Shown here piece after piece: positions 56,022-64,000 of a stretch of 64,000 bases of DNA. The notes beneath the pieces were generated by a model. It was not told the DNA's origin, searched no databases, and saw nothing but the letters and a program-made list of their open reading frames with translations. Position 1 is the stretch's first letter; the number at the start of each line of letters is the position of its first letter. The DNA comes from Acetivibrio clariflavus DSM 19732 (GTDB taxonomy: Bacteria; Bacillota; Clostridia; Acetivibrionales; Acetivibrionaceae): assembly GCF_000237085.1 (NCBI RefSeq), contig NC_016627.1, positions 3,658,118 through 3,722,117 of the forward strand, given 5' to 3'. A program made the translations under genes and the position numbers.

Positions 56022-56174
56022 CAATGAATCAAACCTGTATAAAAATAACGCCGACCAAAATTGTTGGTTGACGTCATAATTGATTTTTTATTTATTTTAC
56101 TGTCTACTTGACAAGGAGTACTTTTAACGTTGATCTACTTTTTTAGACTACGTATAGCGTTTCATTGATTACAT

Positions 56175-56426
56175 TTACTTTTTATTCCACAAACTATCTA
56201 CCTCAAAATCTTTACAACAATTCTCACAATGATAATGAAACTTTACATTATAAATGTTGCCATAATATACATTACCAGCTATCGAATATTTACCTTTATG
56301 TGAGAAGTTATTAATTCTTACACGCTTTAGCTTTGCACCACAGTTAGGACATATCTTCTTGCAGAATAATGCTTTAAAAAGATCACCTAAACTTATTTTA
56401 TAATATCTATTTTCCATTCCAAACAT
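56175..56426 (-). CDS. Small zinc-ribbon-like protein
   Basis: The 83-residue product has two CxxC pairs (CPNCGAKL and CENCCKDF) separated by a beta-rich loop, typical of a zinc ribbon. AGGTGA precedes the ATG. It lies 8 nt after a small membrane protein gene and downstream of the RHS gene, all on the minus strand. Position and size suit an immunity or accessory gene of the RHS toxin, but no family is recognised. 56023-56174, downstream, holds a weak hairpin (CGACCAA/TTGGTTG) and nothing else. Confidence 0.65.
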   Translation of the reverse strand: MFGMENRYYKISLGDLFKALFCKKICPNCGAKLKRVRINNFSHKGKYSIAGNVYYGNIYNVKFHYHCENCCKDFEVDSLWNKK

Positions 56427-56434
56427 TCAATCAC

Positions 56435-56647
56435 CTACTTTATCTTTGTAAAAACAATTTTATATATAAAAAATGCAATAATTGCTAACACTAAATTCAT
56501 TGCTACACCTATTATGAAAACTACAAAATTTCGCCATAAAACTAAATATAAAATTAAACTCACAAAAGATAATGAAAAAAAGAAAATCCAAAACCAAAAG
56601 ACAATTTTTTTAAAAATTTGATTAAACTTATTTAATTGTTTATTCAT
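56435..56647 (-). CDS. Small protein with two membrane helices
   Basis: The 70-residue product has two membrane helices (about 14-36 and 42-64) connected by RNF and a basic tail. GGAGGT lies 9 nt before the ATG. It directly follows the RHS gene region (415-nt gap) and overlaps in operon style with the zinc-ribbon gene. Small double-spanning proteins frequently protect against membrane-targeting toxins; that role is inferred. Confidence 0.65.
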   Translation of the reverse strand: MNKQLNKFNQIFKKIVFWFWIFFFSLSFVSLILYLVLWRNFVVFIIGVAMNLVLAIIAFFIYKIVFTKIK

Positions 56648-56847
56648 ATAACATTTACCTCCATTTTTATATAAAACCTATTACCTAACGAACTAATCTT
56701 CACTAATCTTTTAAACTCCCACTAAATTTTGTCTAATGTCATTACTGATATAGGTATACAATCTTTAATCAAGTAGACTCATTCTGTAACCTTAGGTAAC
56801 AAAGTCATTTAAATATCCTATTTTATTTTAATAAAATATATTATATC

Positions 56848-56917
56848 AAACTCTAGCATATATTGTACCTTCTATTTTTTTTGATTAATGATAGATTACA
56901 ATACTATGCTAGAGTTT
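56848..56917. terminator. Long hairpin between the RHS gene and the small genes
   Basis: AAACTCTAGCATA pairs with TATGCTAGAGTTT (13 bp) and the helix continues with TATTGTA/TACAATA past a single bulged C, around a 29-nt loop. On the plus strand it ends in TTTTTATTT. The minus-strand T-tract is short. The remainder of the 56648-57062 gap is AT-rich without other identified signals. Confidence 0.6.
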
Positions 56918-57062
56918 TTATTTGTAAGCTTCCGTAAACCAAAAGCTAATACAATAACTAAATTTACCTAGATGTATGCAGAATAATAATTAAGCACGTT
57001 TTAAATTCTTTCAGCCATAACATATGTTAATGTAATTAATTAGATTGTTTACTACATCTCTG

Positions 57063-59744
57063 TCAATCAAAACCTATCTCAAAATTTATACCTATCCCTG
57101 CTGGTCCAAAAGTACCTCCGGCCTCAGTTTCCATCTTCATTTTTTCAGGTTTTATGACAGCTTTCGCTTTTGCCCCATACCCCAAAAAAGTAAAGTAAGG
57201 CTTTACAACTACATTAACTTTCCACAAGTTAATCTCATATGCTAATTCACCCTTAAATGTAGCAACTTCAAACCCTAGCTGTGGACCTATTTCTTCTAAG
57301 CTAAGTGATAATCCAGCATATCCCTCAGCTGTTCCAATTTTAAAATTACTACCTGAATTTATACCAAAACCATCACTTCCCCATTGTTCATCTATAATAT
57401 CGACTTCGATTATAGATACACTACCACCTGCTTTAGCTATAAAACCATCTTCATTATTTAATTCAAATTGTGCATCACCAGTAGCAGTTCCTACAAATAT
57501 CCCCATATTTAAAGGAAGATACTGATCGTCATATTTTATAAGTGCTTTAGAGTCAGTATAATTTTTATCACGTATTTGAAGTATTGATACCCTAGAATAA
57601 TCAAATTCATTATTAATCGTACTCTGATCATCTTTAGACGCTATATTTTCCAGTTCACTTTTTTTAGCATTAGCTATAGTTGCGTTACTGCCTTTTATTG
57701 TTTTTTGTATATTTGCTTCATACTGAGTCTTTACGCTACCACTCACTTTAGCTTTTGCAAGATCTTTTGGATCCGACTTTAGAATATTGTTATACTGTTT
57801 ATATGCGTAATAATTAGATTCTGGACCTTCAAGCAAAAGCCCAAGTGACTCCCAAGTTTTATCTCCTACAATACCATCATCCTCTAGCCCATGGTCTTTT
57901 TGATATTTTTTGACTGCATCCCTAGTTAATTTGCCATAATAGCCATAATCCACTCCTTCTGGCATTTTTAAATAACCTTTAGAAACAAGGACCTTTTGAA
58001 GAATTATAATGTCATTATCATCCTTCATACCATACTTTAGAAGTTCATTCTTGTATTTATGTCCTGAATAATCCCAATAAATTATAGGATTATTAGCACA
58101 ATAAGTATAAAGATTCAAGCTCAACGGGTCATTAATGTCACCCCTATACGTATCCTCCTGCAAGAATCTCGCAATTTTCGGATCATACATTCTTGCATTC
58201 AGGTAATACAGTCCGGTCTCATCATCATACTGATAACCTGCATATGTTATGCTGTTGTTTATCTTTTCTGAAGTCTCTTTACCGCTTGATGTATAATATT
58301 TCTGCTCCTGTATATTTCCAAAGGCATCGTAGTAGTAGCTAGCCCTTACAACTCCTGTTGAAGCATCAATTAATGCAGTTACATCGGCATGGCCGTTGTA
58401 CATATAATATAGTGTATCATTACCTGCTTTCCTCATCAACAGATTTGTTCCATATATGTTCCTTCCTGTCTGATTGCCTTTACCATCTGTCTCAAGTACC
58501 ACTTTATCAGACTCATACATGTATCTTGTTGTTGCGTCATTTACTGTTTTCTCTACTCTATATCCTTCTCCATTATATACATAGCTTATGTTCATATCGC
58601 CGATTTGGGTCTTGATAAGCTGGTTGAATCCGTCATAGCTGTTTACTATTACTTGAGAATCACCCATGGTTTCGGCATATAATCCTATAGACTCCCCTTC
58701 ACTTACATCATAGGACTGTATTGTACTTTTTGACTTATAGGTCATGTTTCCGTTAAAATCATAACCATATATTTCTCTCTCTACCACCTTATCTCCCTGT
58801 TTCTTGGTAGATGACATAAGTCTGTTATCTTTGCTGTATTCATAAGTCGTAGTAGTGGTCTCTCCTTTGTAAACAACTGCCTCACTCTTCCTATTTCCAG
58901 CCCTGTCATATTCGTAACTTGTAGTTCTTCCATTTGGTTCGTTCACAGTCTTCAGTCTGTTCAATACATCATAAGTATAACTTGTTGTACCTTTATTAAC
59001 TCCATTTATTACTTCCACTTTACTAGTCTGGTTGTGAGCTCTGTCATAGGTATAGGTGTAGGAATCCATTACTACATCAGTGCTTCCAGACTTCTTGTAA
59101 TTCTTTAAAGTCCACAATAAGTTATCTTTGTAATAAGTATATTCTTCCTTGTAACCATTCGGATAAATTACATTTTTCACGCTACCGTTGTCATAATAAT
59201 TGTATTCTGTTTTGGACGTACTTGTTAAGTTTCCGTCATAAACGTACTTTATCCTTCCGGCTTTATCATATACCTTTGTTGTAATATTGCCTTTAGGATC
59301 TTTGCTCTGCTCTGCTGTAAAACCTAAGTCCACACCTGCAGTAATATCGTAAGTGTAGGTTATTGTGCCAAAATTAGGTACTTTTTTTGTTTTTACTCTG
59401 TTAAGTTCATCATAAGTACGTTCTGTAGTTCCTGTACTATCAGTTATGGTAAGCTGATTTCCATTTCCATCGTATGTATACTGTACTGTCAAACTTCCTA
59501 CCGATTTCTTCTTTAATCTTCCATGACAATCATACTCGTAATTAGTAATATCTCCGTTTTTGTCTTGTTTTGTTTTCACAAGACCGTTTGGATAGTATGT
59601 ATAAGATTCAACTTTGTCACTACCCATATTCCATATCTTAACTACCTTATTAACTACGTTATACCTATAGTCTGTTCTATTTCCTTCTCCATCGGTCTGA
59701 GACAGCATATTTCCATTCAAATCATAAGTATAGGTTGTTGTTTC
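57063..59744 (-). pseudogene. RHS/YD-repeat protein, 5' end removed by IS66; PG-binding domain and variable C-terminus
   Basis: 894 codons remain. Residues 1-480 are YD repeats (for example YTYDLNGNMLSQTDGEGN, 'YEYDRAGNRKSE'). The RHS core end follows, with 'YDDETGLYYLNARMYDPKIARFLQEDTY' split by the limit of quoting here: YYLNARMYDP, then NPLSLNLYTYCANNPI. Next is a peptidoglycan-binding domain (about 600-660, GKLTRDAVKKYQKDHGLEDD and GDKTWESLG). The last 200 residues are a glycine-rich beta domain, possibly the toxin tip. The 5' end is cut exactly by the IS66 right end at 59745; the ATG used by the longest frame lies inside the IS. No start or ribosome binding site remains, so it is probably silent unless the IS drives it. 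Confidence 0.88.
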
Positions 59745-59870
59745 GTAAGCGTCAAACAGGCCCGCACATGAATGACACAATCATTAATAAAAATGGTTGG
59801 AAAAGTTTTGTAAATCGATAAAACTTTTTCAACCAAAACTTAATCTTTAATTTTTACAACCTATGTGCAT

Positions 59871-60155
59871 CTAAATTAAGTTGGGTCTTTTTTCACCCAA
59901 CCATTCATTGAAAGCATTGGCAATTTCCATTCTGAACTCTTCATCTGACAAACCAAGAGATGTTCCGAGTTCATATGCCTGATCCACAGTATAAGCAAAT
60001 CTTTCTGCTAATTCGCTGTTCTCATTCTCCATATATGGAAAATGCTCTATTACATAACCAGAATAATCTATATCAAATAAATACCTCTCTATTCCCCCAT
60101 TAATAAAATACGTGATAAATTTGATCATAAATATCGTATGTTTTCCAACTTTCAT
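59871..60155 (-). CDS. IS66 accessory ORF, IS66 copy 2
   Basis: The 94-residue product matches the accessory ORF of copy 1 apart from a handful of substitutions near the C-terminus. It overlaps the tnpC tail as ATGA. The tnpC tail itself (...AWEEDE) is separated from the rest by the nested IS. Confidence 0.75.
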   Translation of the reverse strand: MKVGKHTIFMIKFITYFINGGIERYLFDIDYSGYVIEHFPYMENENSELAERFAYTVDQAYELGTSLGLSDEEFRMEIANAFNEWLGEKRPNLI

Positions 60156-60277
60156 TCATCTTCCTCCCACGCATATTTCTCGCTCTGTAAACTTAAATGA
60201 AAATTGAGGACTTCAATCCTCTGTGGTACAATGTTTTTGCCAGAAAACAAATACCTCCCAGAAAGGATGAAGTCCTC

Positions 60278-61309
60278 ATGCAAAAAATTGTACCAATTAA
60301 GTGCCCAAAATGCAATAATAAAGATTCTTTTTATCGCTATGGCAAAGATAGAGATGGTTATCAAAAATACCTTTGCCGTAAATGTAATCACCAATTTGCT
60401 CCTGATAGACCAACGTCTAAAAAGGTGCCTAAATACCCCCGTTGCCCTGTTTGCGGTAAAGCAACATTTCTTCATCACGATTATGAATACTACTCTAATT
60501 ACCGTTGTTGTGATAAAAAGTGCAATTATTCTATGTTTGTTCCTAAACCAAATAATATATTACCTGCATCTATGTCTAAACTTGTTGGTAAGAATGATTT
60601 TAAACGTATGCGTTACCCAGTGCATATAATTATTACTGCTCTATCTATGTTTTACCTTGGCAAAAATTCTTTTAGAAATATTGCCTTAATACTTAGAGTA
60701 GCCCATAATGTTAAGGTTTCTCATACTACCATTAGCAATTGGTGTAAAAAGTTTGCTCCATTCTTTAATAATCTCTCTTTGGAACTTATACCAATGTTAG
60801 ATTTTAATTCTGATGAATGGCATGCTGACGAAACAGTTATAAAAATTAATGGCCAAAAATATTATATTTGGTTTATCATAGATTCAGAAACCCGCTTTGT
60901 CTTAGGTTTTCATTTATCGCCTTATAGAGATTCTAGCCAAGCTTTTGCTTTGCTTAATTCTGTTAAAGATTTAGGTACTGTTAATGCCATAGTTAGCGAT
61001 CGATATAGTGCTTATAAAGTACCAGTTAAATCTGTGCTAGGTAGTTCTGTTAAACATATTCGCGTTGAAAGCTTTAAAGATGATGTTTCTAATAATTTAA
61101 TAGAGTCTTTCCATCATCAATTTAAAGCTTGGTATAAGACTAAGCAAGGTTTTAATTCCTTTGAATCAGCCAACAACCTAATCAGCATGTTCATATTTTT
61201 CTATAATTTTGTTAGGCCTCATTCATCTCTTAATGGCTTAACGCCAGCTCAAGTTGCTGGATTAAATCTAACTGAAAGAGAGAAGAAAAAGTATCTTCTT
61301 GTAGCATAA
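60278..61309 (+). CDS. DDE transposase with N-terminal zinc ribbons
   Basis: The 343-residue transposase starts MQKIVPIKCPKCNN with a first zinc ribbon (CPKC...CRKC) and a second (CPVC...CCDKKC). A helical domain follows and then a DDE core: 'DEWHADETVIKI', 'AIVSDRYSAYK' and 'NNLIESFHHQFKAWYK' with the catalytic E. It resembles IS6-like enzymes in the core, but the two ribbons are unusual for that family. The longest frame begins at 60197; AAAGG before the ATG at 60278 supports the shorter form. It appears intact. Confidence 0.88.
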   Translation: MQKIVPIKCPKCNNKDSFYRYGKDRDGYQKYLCRKCNHQFAPDRPTSKKVPKYPRCPVCGKATFLHHDYEYYSNYRCCDKKCNYSMFVPKPNNILPASMSKLVGKNDFKRMRYPVHIIITALSMFYLGKNSFRNIALILRVAHNVKVSHTTISNWCKKFAPFFNNLSLELIPMLDFNSDEWHADETVIKINGQKYYIWFIIDSETRFVLGFHLSPYRDSSQAFALLNSVKDLGTVNAIVSDRYSAYKVPVKSVLGSSVKHIRVESFKDDVSNNLIESFHHQFKAWYKTKQGFNSFESANNLISMFIFFYNFVRPHSSLNGLTPAQVAGLNLTEREKKKYLLVA

Positions 61310-61316
61310 ATTTTGC

Positions 61317-61442
61317 TTTAATTTCGCCAAAATATTTTTCAAATGTACGTCCTTGAGATTGTCAAGGGCGCGCGTTAGCGCGTTCATTTTACCCTTGACA
61401 ATCTCAAGGCGGACTTTTATAATCGTCAAGGCGAAATTGAAA
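61317..61442. repeat. Long multi-arm stem-loop at the 3' end of the nested IS
   Basis: An outer arm (TTTAATTTCGCC 61317-61328 with GGCGAAATTGAAA 61430-61442, one mismatch) encloses a perfect 18-bp stem (CCTTGAGATTGTCAAGGG 61351-61368 with its complement at 61392-61409). The loop contains a GCGCG/CGCGC pair. It lies between the transposase stop and the IS end and may be a terminator or a structural RNA of the element. Confidence 0.7.
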
Positions 61443-63121
61443 GTAATTTAAAGCAATTCTATAAAACATTGTGCTATTTTTTCATGTTTAGTTTACAAAG
61501 CCATATTTCTCAGGCTCTGTTCTTTTGGATTGCGGTATAAACACCTTAGCAGGTATTTTCATGCTACCAGGCAGAAAATCAGCAAATGTGCTCACATAAC
61601 CAGGCTTCCCTAGATTAGGGGCTTGACTAAATATCCATGACAAATATTCAAAAGGATTCAATCCATTCTCTTTTGCTGTTTCAACAAGACTGTAATACAC
61701 CGCGCTCGTTCTCGCACCACCTGGCGTATTACTGAAAAGCCAATTCTTCCGTCCGATTACGAAAGGCTTTATACTTCGCTCTGCACGGTTATTTGATATC
61801 TCCAATCGTCCATCCAGTATATACCTCTCAAGATATTTTCGCTGGGACTGCGCATATTGTACTGCTTTACCCAGATGGGTTTTGGGTAGTACATTTAATT
61901 TTCTTATCCAATCATAAAATTCATCTATGATAGGCTTTGATTGCTTCTCTCGTTCTTTTAACCGGGTTTCCGGGCATAGCAATGCAAACTGTTTCTCTAA
62001 ATGAAACAGTTTATCACAATATGTTACTCCCTTTGCTGCATTAGATGTTGCTTGCTTTTCTTTGGGCAGGGCTTCCATCGCTTCAAAAAACTTTCGCCGT
62101 ACATGGGCCCAACAACCTATTACAGTAATTTTTTCGGGCAGCTTGTAATACCCGTTATATCCGTCTGCATGTAAATATCCACTAAATTCTTTTAGAAATT
62201 CCTCCGGATGTATATGTTTTCTGTCCGGCTGGTAGTCATAAAGTATTATCTGATGTTTTGCCTCCCCGCTCGTTCGGTACAGCCACATGTAACTCTTCGA
62301 CTGTGCCGCCTTCCCTGGTTCTTTTAGCACCTGTACCACTGTTTCATCTGCATGCAGTACCTCATGCTCACACAGCCGTTTCTTCATCTCCTCATATATC
62401 GGTTCCAGCCAATTCTCACAGGCTTTTATCAACCAATTTGACATTGTCTGCCTTGATATCTCAATGCCATTTTGTTTCCATTCCTGCTCCTGACGATATA
62501 AGGGAGACCCCATCATGAATTTTTGTGTAGCTATATGGGCAATTGTCTCAGGAGATGCAAAACTTCCCTTTATGACCGGTTCCGGTATATCTGCCTTTAC
62601 AATGGAAGTATGGTCGGATGTTTTTTCACAGTTCCGGCATGAATAAACATGCCTAATATGACGCACTATTACCGCTTTTGCCGGAATAATCTTCAACTCA
62701 TCACGAGTTTCCTTTCCCATTGTATGCAATTCACTACCGCATTCCGGGCAAATACATTCCTTTTCGGGTAACTTGTGCTCTATTACCTCCACCGGTATAT
62801 CTTCAGGAAGTTTATCTGTTGTTAGACGTGTTCTCTTACGGTAATAGCTAAATTATGAGTCTCTTCCTCTTCATTATTAAAAAGATTGATTTGCTCAATC
62901 TTTGTTTGTTCGCCAAGATAACACCGAATTGTTTACGCTTTGAAAGGCGTATTTGTTCCATGAACCATTGGACTTGCTGTTCCAACTCGGCAATCCTGCG
63001 ATCCTTTTCTTCAATTATACCAAGTAATTTTTCTACTGAAATTTCTTGTCTCTTCATGGGATAATATTACCATAAAAATTACATTAAATCCAGCTTTTTG
63101 ATCCTTTTTTTGAATTTCTTC

Positions 63122-63475
63122 TTACGAAATTTGACGCTCTAAAACTTCCTTTCTCCTGAGCTTTTTCTCTAATCTGGCACTATCAATAAGACAAGCTAAT
63201 TCGTTTACATCAAGAAGCATTGTGGTTGAATCTTCTTCTGTTGGCCAGCGAAATCGCCCTCGTTCTAGCCTCTTAAAGTACAGCCAAAACCCATCTCCAT
63301 CCCATTCAAGGATTTTTATCCTGTTTCTATTTCTGTTACAGAACACAAACAGTGCATTCATAAACGGATCAAGTGAGAAACTTTCTTGTACCAGTGTTAT
63401 TAATCCGTTGATAGATTTCCTCATATCCGTTAATCTTCCGCAAAGATACACTGGTTTTTCATTCCATCTTATCAT
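63122..63475 (-). CDS. tnpB: IS66 TnpB, IS66 copy 2
   Basis: Identical by eye to TnpB of copy 1, with the same ATGA overlap with tnpA marking the start. It has the IS66 Orf2 pattern (MRKSINGLITLVQESF). Confidence 0.92.
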   Translation of the reverse strand: MIRWNEKPVYLCGRLTDMRKSINGLITLVQESFSLDPFMNALFVFCNRNRNRIKILEWDGDGFWLYFKRLERGRFRWPTEEDSTTMLLDVNELACLIDSARLEKKLRRKEVLERQIS

Positions 63476-63825
63476 AACGACATCAACACCTGGCAAACTT
63501 TTTTCAATAATTCTAAGTCTGTTTCCGTATTTACAGTGACATTACAGCCATTAATTTTAATTTCCAGTGTAGCTTTTGCAGGGTACACCGGTTTCGATGC
63601 AAGCTGCATCCATCCACTTGGTACTTCGATTTTGGATTCTTTTACTTCTTCAACTACTGTACACTTTGCTTCACTGACTTTCTTTTGCCAATAGTAGTAT
63701 GTAGCTTTGCTTACTCCATTCGTTCGGCAAAACTCTTTGATACTTTGCCCACTTTCAAGCCGGTTTTGTATTAATTGTGCCCACCTAGATAATTGTTGTT
63801 CAGTTGTTACTTTTTCCATGTCCAT
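63472..63825 (-). CDS. tnpA: IS66 TnpA, IS66 copy 2
   Basis: Identical to copy 1 except for one Pro-to-Ser change in the linker (KEPKIE to KESKIE). Helix-turn-helix IKEFCRTNGVSKATYYYW. GGAG lies 7 nt before the ATG. Confidence 0.9.
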   Translation of the reverse strand: MDMEKVTTEQQLSRWAQLIQNRLESGQSIKEFCRTNGVSKATYYYWQKKVSEAKCTVVEEVKESKIEVPSGWMQLASKPVYPAKATLEIKINGCNVTVNTETDLELLKKVCQVLMSL

Positions 63826-63909
63826 ACAATCACTCCGTTTATTCTTTTTTACAGTGATTGTATCAACTATGCAACCATTTTACTATGTGATGATCTATTT
63901 GACGGTTAC

Positions 63910-64000
63910 AAAATAGATGCAATTGGTAATGTTTGCAAATATCAAAAATTTGGAGGGGTTGTGCCTATAACCCCTAGATGCAAAAAAATCCCCCAAACTT
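63910..64000 (+). other. Flank of IS66 copy 2 with an open frame to the window edge
   Basis: The plus strand reads YKIDAIGNVCKYQKFGGVVP and continues open to the end. It looks like coding sequence interrupted by the IS; the gene is unknown, and only 30 codons are visible. It does not match the RHS gene at the other end of the IS. Confidence 0.35.

Larger units (their letters stand above)
60182..61501 (+). mobile_element. DDE-type insertion sequence nested in tnpC of IS66 copy 2 (1320 bp)
   Basis: Imperfect inverted repeats GCTCTGTAAACTTAAATG and (inverted) GCTTTGTAAACTAAACATG bound the element. A 10-bp direct repeat CATATTTCTC flanks it (60172-60181 and 61502-61511). IS66 copy 1 contains the single uninterrupted target. 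The termini resemble those of IS6-like elements, but the family is not settled. Confidence 0.88.
60152..63057 (-). pseudogene. tnpC: tnpC, IS66 DDE transposase, copy 2: frameshifted, deleted and split
   Basis: The gene runs from ATG at 63055-63057 and has the same early frame break as copy 1. It has also lost 34 bp between two ATTACCG repeats. It is split by the nested IS at 60182-61501, ending as ...EKYGFVN at 61488, with its last codons at 60152-60172. Three separate lesions make it inactive. Confidence 0.9.
59745..63909 (-). mobile_element. IS66-family insertion sequence, copy 2, inverted, with a nested IS (4165 bp)
   Basis: The ends match copy 1 (right end GTAAGCGTCAAACAGG at 59745, left end ...TTTGACGGTTAC ending at 63909) in the opposite orientation. 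The 8 bases outside are GTTGTTTC and AAAATAGA, so there is no target duplication. Removing the nested IS and its 10-bp duplication leaves 2835 bp, 34 bp less than copy 1. Confidence 0.92.

Noticed and set aside
53119-63909. Composite transposon formed by the two inverted IS66 copies
   Set aside because: Copy 1 has its own complete 8-bp target duplication and copy 2 has none, so the pair did not insert as one unit.

Overview
The window is AT-rich chromosomal DNA from a cellulosome-forming member of the Clostridia, most likely Acetivibrio (Clostridium thermocellum group). The evidence is two secreted proteins with paired type I dockerin repeats, a GH26 module that resembles (from memory) the lichenase module of C. 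thermocellum CelH, strong AGGAGG ribosome binding sites with frequent GTG and TTG starts, and Gram-positive housekeeping genes (clpE, uvrBA). No rRNA, tRNA or CRISPR array was found.

Layout. 1-12.7 kb is core genome: a partial gene, a 49-codon ORF and a PilZ gene; a cytoplasmic parvulin; a 37-kDa nucleoid-associated protein; clpE; the uvrBA operon behind a LexA-type palindrome; and a beta-propeller lipoprotein. 12.9-25.6 kb is lineage-specific regulation and surface biology: a 1156-residue STAND ATPase/TPR/AraC regulator directly upstream of a GH26-dockerin enzyme, an OmpR-type two-component operon with a small membrane protein, and an operon of a DUF3592 protein, a TPR-AAA+ ATPase and two paralogous TPR membrane proteins. 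25.8-29.6 kb is a decaying polymorphic-toxin immunity array (SUKH-3, broken SUKH-like, pentapeptide repeat, Imm70-like, several fragments) ending in an IS110 relic. 29.7-30.5 kb is a second dockerin protein.

30.9-40.2 kb is a minus-strand run of four B12-domain radical SAM proteins, two GNAT/FemAB-like proteins and a non-intron reverse transcriptase (RT). The RT is preceded by a 125-nt segment closed by a perfect 10-bp stem, with a 20-nt palindrome and two interleaved helices inside. I regard this RT plus candidate structured RNA as the most likely undescribed system here. 40.6-48.4 kb is a four-gene Wadjet (JetD-A-B-C) anti-plasmid operon.

48.5-64 kb is a nested mobile-element region: an IS66 relic joined to a group II intron, an IS21-family element with a 7-bp target duplication inside or beside the intron, and a full-length IS66 element with an 8-bp duplication. 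Next come a 5'-truncated RHS gene with a peptidoglycan-binding domain and a variable tip, plus two small downstream genes that may be its immunity genes. The right end is a second, inverted IS66 copy that lacks a target duplication and contains a further DDE-type IS.

Start codons were reassigned from the longest ORF where a Shine-Dalgarno sequence pointed to an internal start; each case is stated. All domain calls are by eye; no database search was run.
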